Source: Brenneria populi
GTDB taxonomy: Bacteria; Pseudomonadota; Gammaproteobacteria; Enterobacterales; Enterobacteriaceae
NCBI RefSeq assembly: GCF_036016195.1
Contig: NZ_JAYWTM010000011.1
Span: 1 to 64,000 of the forward strand
Reading direction: 5' to 3'
Length of the DNA stretch: 64,000 bases
Shown here in pieces: positions 60,657 through 64,000 of the stretch (position 1 is its first letter; each line of letters starts with the position of its first letter). The position numbers and the translations under genes are program-made. The notes under the pieces were generated by a model. The model was not told where the DNA came from, searched no databases, and saw only the letters and a program-made list of their open reading frames with translations.

Positions 60657-62450
60657 ATGCGTCGAACCACCACGAGCTCAAGCGAGCTTACGCCCAAAGG
60701 GTTTCTGCAATTAATCACGCTCGCGCCCTATGCGCTCGGCGGCGCCATCGCCACCGCCATCGCCTCGGCCGCGCTAAGCGTGGCGCCGTTCTGGATCATC
60801 TACCGCATCACGGCGCAGCTTTTCTCCCCCCAGCCGGATATGACGGCCGTATGGCGGCTGATTGGCTGGGCCGTGGCGCTGCTGGCGTTACGCTGGGCCT
60901 TTATGGCCGTCAGCCATGTTCTTGCCCACATCGGCGCCTTTAGCATTCAGTACCGGTTAAAAATCGGCATGGCGAAGCGGTTGGGCGAGGTGCCGCTCTC
61001 TTTCTTCGCCCGCCGGGGTTCCGGCAGCCTGCGGCGCGTGCTGAACGACGACGTCAACAGTCTTGAGGGCTTCTTCGCCCATATGCTGCCCGATGCGGCC
61101 GCGGCGGCGGCGGTTCCCGTCGCGGCTTTAATCCTGTTGTTCGCCGCCAACTGGCCGCTGACGCTGGCCGCGCTGGCGCCGCTCCCTCTGGCGATGCTGG
61201 CCCAGTGGTGGATGATGCGGCGCTCGCGTAGGCGGATTGGCGCCTGGAACGACCTGCAAAAACGCATCGCCAATCAGGTGGGCGAATATATCCGCGGCGT
61301 GCATGTCATCAAGAGTTTCGGCCTGACCGCACGCTCGTTCGGCGATCTCGCCGACGCCATCCACGGCGCCGTCGACTGGGTGCAGGACTACGCCAAAAGC
61401 AGCACCGGAGGCTGGGTGCTGTTTACCACGCTGCTATCCGTCAATCTGCTGGTCGTCGCGCCGCTCGGCGCCTGGCTGCTGGCGCGCGGCGCGCTGGATC
61501 TGCCCACCCTGGTGATGTTTCTGCTGGTGGCGCCGGCGGTGCTATCTCCCCTGCTGCGGCTGACCTTCGCCATGGGCGAGCAGCTGCAGCGCGCGGCGGC
61601 GCTGGAGCGCATCAACGATATCCTCGCCGCCCCGCCGTTGCCGATTCAGAACGCTATGCCCATCCCCGCCGGGCCGCTGCATATCGCGTGTCGCGATCTG
61701 CGCCAGCGCTACGACGCGCGGCTGGCGCTGGACGGCGTCAGCTTTCAAGCCAGGGCCGGCCAATTAACCGCGCTGGTGGGCGCCAGCGGTTCGGGGAAGA
61801 GCACGCTGGTTAAATTAGTCGCCCGTCTTTACGAGTTCGAATCCGGCAGTCTGACCATCGGCGGCGTGGACATCCGCCAATGGCCGCTGGATGCCCTGCT
61901 CGCGCGTATGAGCATCGTCTTTCAAGAGGTGTTTTTGCTGCACGGCACCGTGCGCGACAACCTGGCGCTGGCCCGCCCCGACGCCAGCGATGCGCAAATC
62001 GAGGCCGCGGCCCGGGCGGCGCAGGCGCATGACTTTATCCGCGCGCTGCCGCAGGGCTATGACACGGTGCTGGGCGAACGCGGCGCCAGCTTATCCGGCG
62101 GCGAGCGCCAGCGCCTCTCCGTCGCGCGCGCGCTGCTTAAAGACGCGCCGATCTTGCTGCTGGATGAAGTCACGGCCAGCATCGACGCGGAAAACGAAAT
62201 CCTGATCCAACAGGCGCTGAACCGGCTATGCGCGGGCAGAACGGTATTAATGATCGCCCACCGCCTGGGCACCATTATGCACGCCGACAATATCGTGGTG
62301 CTGGAACAGGGCCGGGTGGCGGGTCAGGGAACCCATGAGGCGCTGCTGACGGACTGCCCGGCATACCAAAAATTGTGGAACGATTATATTCAGGCCGAGG
62401 CGTGGTCGCTCGGGGCAGCGGCGAACGGCGCGGCCGGGGAGGAAAAATAA
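60657..62450 (+). CDS. YbtP-like ABC transporter (membrane-ATPase fusion)
   Basis: A 597-aa half transporter: an exporter-type six-helix domain (about residues 20-310), then an ATPase with Walker A GASGSGKST, signature LSGGERQ and LLLDEVTASID. In Yersinia, YbtP and YbtQ are exporter-fold proteins that import ferric yersiniabactin and lie beside the AraC regulator ybtA; the layout here is the same. ATG 60657 is preferred because AAAGG is then 10-12 bases upstream; ATG 60645 would abut it. The stop overlaps the next gene by one base (TAATG). Confidence 0.8.
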   Translation: MRRTTTSSSELTPKGFLQLITLAPYALGGAIATAIASAALSVAPFWIIYRITAQLFSPQPDMTAVWRLIGWAVALLALRWAFMAVSHVLAHIGAFSIQYRLKIGMAKRLGEVPLSFFARRGSGSLRRVLNDDVNSLEGFFAHMLPDAAAAAAVPVAALILLFAANWPLTLAALAPLPLAMLAQWWMMRRSRRRIGAWNDLQKRIANQVGEYIRGVHVIKSFGLTARSFGDLADAIHGAVDWVQDYAKSSTGGWVLFTTLLSVNLLVVAPLGAWLLARGALDLPTLVMFLLVAPAVLSPLLRLTFAMGEQLQRAAALERINDILAAPPLPIQNAMPIPAGPLHIACRDLRQRYDARLALDGVSFQARAGQLTALVGASGSGKSTLVKLVARLYEFESGSLTIGGVDIRQWPLDALLARMSIVFQEVFLLHGTVRDNLALARPDASDAQIEAAARAAQAHDFIRALPQGYDTVLGERGASLSGGERQRLSVARALLKDAPILLLDEVTASIDAENEILIQQALNRLCAGRTVLMIAHRLGTIMHADNIVVLEQGRVAGQGTHEALLTDCPAYQKLWNDYIQAEAWSLGAAANGAAGEEK

Positions 62451-64000
62451 TGATTAGTGAATTGATACGCTCCGGCTTCAGGCTCTCGGGAACGCGCGAT
62501 CCCCGGCTGGTGCGCGGACTGGCGTGGAGCATCGCCGAAGGATTCTTTTCCGCGCTGTTCTATCTCGCCCTGTATGGCCTGCTGCGCGACGTTTTCGCCG
62601 GCGCCAATACGCCGATGCGGGCCGCCGCATACGGTCTGGCCATGTTCGCCGCCGTGGCGCTGCGCGTCGGCGCCGGCTACTGCGCCATGCCGCTGATCTT
62701 CTGCGGCGCTTACGCCATGATGGGCGAAGCGCGGCTGCGCGTCGCCGACCACCTGGGGCGGCTGCCGATGGGGTGGTTTAACCGCCAGCGCGGCGGCGAT
62801 CTGGCCGCGCGCCTGACGTCGGATCTGGAGCTGATCGAACACCTCTGGTCGCATTTTCTAGGCGTCTTCGTCTCCGGCCTGGCGATGCCGGTATTTCTCA
62901 TGCTGTTCCTGCTGTGGGTAGACTGGCATCTGGCGTTGTTGACCTGCGTCGGGATCCCGCTGGCGCTGCTGATGCTGAGCTGGAGCCAGCGTATGGCGGC
63001 CCGGCCCGGCGACCAGATGCTCGCCTCCGGCACGGCGGCGCAGGCGGCCCTGCTGGAGTACGTGCAGGGCATTGCGGTCATTCGCAGCTTCGGGCGCTTC
63101 GGCCAGGCGTGGAAACGCCTGGAGTCGATCCTGACCGAACACCACGACGCCGCGCTGGCCGTCGAATCCAAACCGGCGCCCTGGCTGGCCGGCTACGGAT
63201 TTATGCTGGAAATGGGGTACGTCGGCCTGGTGCTGGCCGGCGTCTGCTGGTTGTCCGACGGCGCCTTGTCCCCGGACGCGCTGATCGTGTTCCTGATACT
63301 GGCTCTGCCGATATACCGACAGCTATTCGACGTCGGTCTGTCAACCCTGATGCTGCGCTTCGCGCGCCGTTCGCTGATGCGAATTGAAGCGCTGCTGGCG
63401 GAAAAAAACCTGCCGGAGCCCGTTCGCCCGGCGCTCCCGCAGGGAGAGGAGATCGTCTTTGAACACGTCGGCTTCGCCTATGACGACCAAGACGCCGCGC
63501 ATCGGGGGCCGCTGACGCTCAACGACGTCACATGCGTCATTCCCGCCAGGCGCTTTACCGCCATCGTCGGCCCCAGCGGCGCGGGTAAAAGCACGCTGGT
63601 TCATCTTATCGCGCGGCTATGGGACGTGCGGAGCGGCCGTATCCGTCTGGGCGGCGTCGATCTGCGCGATATCGGCACCGAACGGCTTCACCGCCACGTG
63701 GCGATGGTGTTTCAGGATGTGCTGCTGTTCTCCGGCTCGGTGCTGGATAATCTGCGCCTCGGCAGGCCGGACGCCAGCCGCGAGGAGGCGATCGCCGCCG
63801 CCCGGCGCGCCCAGGCGCATCGGTTTATCGAAGCGCTGCCACAGGGTTACGATACCCCGCTGGATGAGGGCGGCGGTTCTCTGTCCGGCGGCGAACGCCA
63901 GCGGATCTCCATCGCCAGAGCGCTGCTGAAAAACGCGCCGATACTGCTGCTGGATGAAGCGACCGCCAACGTCGACCCTTCGGCGGAAGCCGAGATTCAG
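62450..64000 (+). CDS. YbtQ-like ABC transporter (3' end beyond window)
   Basis: 517 codons are visible of a half transporter of about 600 aa. Six-helix domain, then Walker A GPSGAGKST, signature LSGGERQ, Walker B ILLLDEATANVD; it is cut at the window edge after the D-loop. It begins on the last base of the YbtP-like stop codon, so the two are translationally coupled and probably form a heterodimer. The ATPase starts near EIVFEHVGFAYDD. Confidence 0.8.
   Translation, partial: MISELIRSGFRLSGTRDPRLVRGLAWSIAEGFFSALFYLALYGLLRDVFAGANTPMRAAAYGLAMFAAVALRVGAGYCAMPLIFCGAYAMMGEARLRVADHLGRLPMGWFNRQRGGDLAARLTSDLELIEHLWSHFLGVFVSGLAMPVFLMLFLLWVDWHLALLTCVGIPLALLMLSWSQRMAARPGDQMLASGTAAQAALLEYVQGIAVIRSFGRFGQAWKRLESILTEHHDAALAVESKPAPWLAGYGFMLEMGYVGLVLAGVCWLSDGALSPDALIVFLILALPIYRQLFDVGLSTLMLRFARRSLMRIEALLAEKNLPEPVRPALPQGEEIVFEHVGFAYDDQDAAHRGPLTLNDVTCVIPARRFTAIVGPSGAGKSTLVHLIARLWDVRSGRIRLGGVDLRDIGTERLHRHVAMVFQDVLLFSGSVLDNLRLGRPDASREEAIAAARRAQAHRFIEALPQGYDTPLDEGGGSLSGGERQRISIARALLKNAPILLLDEATANVDPSAEAEIQ

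Noticed and set aside
1..64000. CRISPR arrays, tRNA or rRNA genes
   Set aside because: No regularly spaced short repeats and no recognisable tRNA or rRNA sequence were seen; a covariance-model scan would be decisive.

Overview
The window is chromosomal DNA from an enterobacterium. Gene order, families such as PqiABC, YfiRNB and LpxP, and the dispersed repeats point to Enterobacterales, most likely a plant- or insect-associated member of Pectobacteriaceae (Brenneria/Dickeya/Pectobacterium-like). That placement is inference from protein style only. Most of the window is GC-rich. Stretches near 9.5-10.2 kb, 23.7-29.5 kb, 45.0-45.5 kb and 47.0-48.7 kb are clearly AT-rich and look accessory.

Layout. 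(1) 1-9486, minus: a type VI secretion operon tssB-tssC-tssK-tssL-ompA-like-hcp-clpV; clpV runs off the left edge. A MITE-like element with a 7-bp target duplication lies just upstream of clpV. (2) 9487-10673: AT-rich upstream region with a perfect CRP-type palindrome and a dispersed repeat. (3) 10674-14837: two minute lipoprotein genes (23 and 28 aa, minus) and a divergent pqiABC operon (plus). Both promoters carry the same operator-like palindrome. (4) 14936-15533: ClpP-like protease gene with a one-base frameshift. (5) 15879-22852: phosphonate-type iron alcohol dehydrogenase, phnX and a LysR regulator, converging on a Ugp-like ABC transporter that lacks an ATPase and is followed by a TIM-barrel enzyme. 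(6) 23147-31340: small hydrolase, orphan peptide, then an AT-rich sulfur-type cluster: TcyJLMN-like amino-acid ABC importer, ATC-hydrolase family protein, divergent MtaA/HemE-like protein, an eroded aldehyde dehydrogenase and an M20 deacylase. (7) 31439-34716: type-2-like argC, an MFS remnant, a PanE-family reductase and a DUF1543 protein. (8) 34993-46958: LysR regulator, Dpp-like peptide/opine importer, RraA-like protein, aldehyde dehydrogenase, ThDP enzyme, and an AllC-like amidohydrolase. (9) 47165-49660: internally deleted IS903-type transposase, orphan membrane protein, lpxP. (10) 49958-53382: membrane protein and the yfiRNB cyclic-di-GMP module. (11) 53379-59201, minus: Fe(II)/2-oxoglutarate-type oxygenase, MetQNI-like importer, IclR regulator, GlcG-like protein and MFS exporter. 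(12) 59465-64000: AraC regulator and two YbtP/YbtQ-like fused ABC subunits, probably for siderophore uptake; the second is cut by the right edge.

Several modules share one plan: a specific importer, one or two catabolic enzymes and a local regulator. They read as scavenging systems for phosphorus, sulfur, nitrogen and iron. The most interesting parts are the sulfur-type cluster at 24.4-31.3 kb, the oxygenase/MetQNI-like operon at 53.4-59.2 kb, and the shared operator linking pqiABC to two micro-lipoproteins. No tRNA, rRNA or CRISPR array was recognised.
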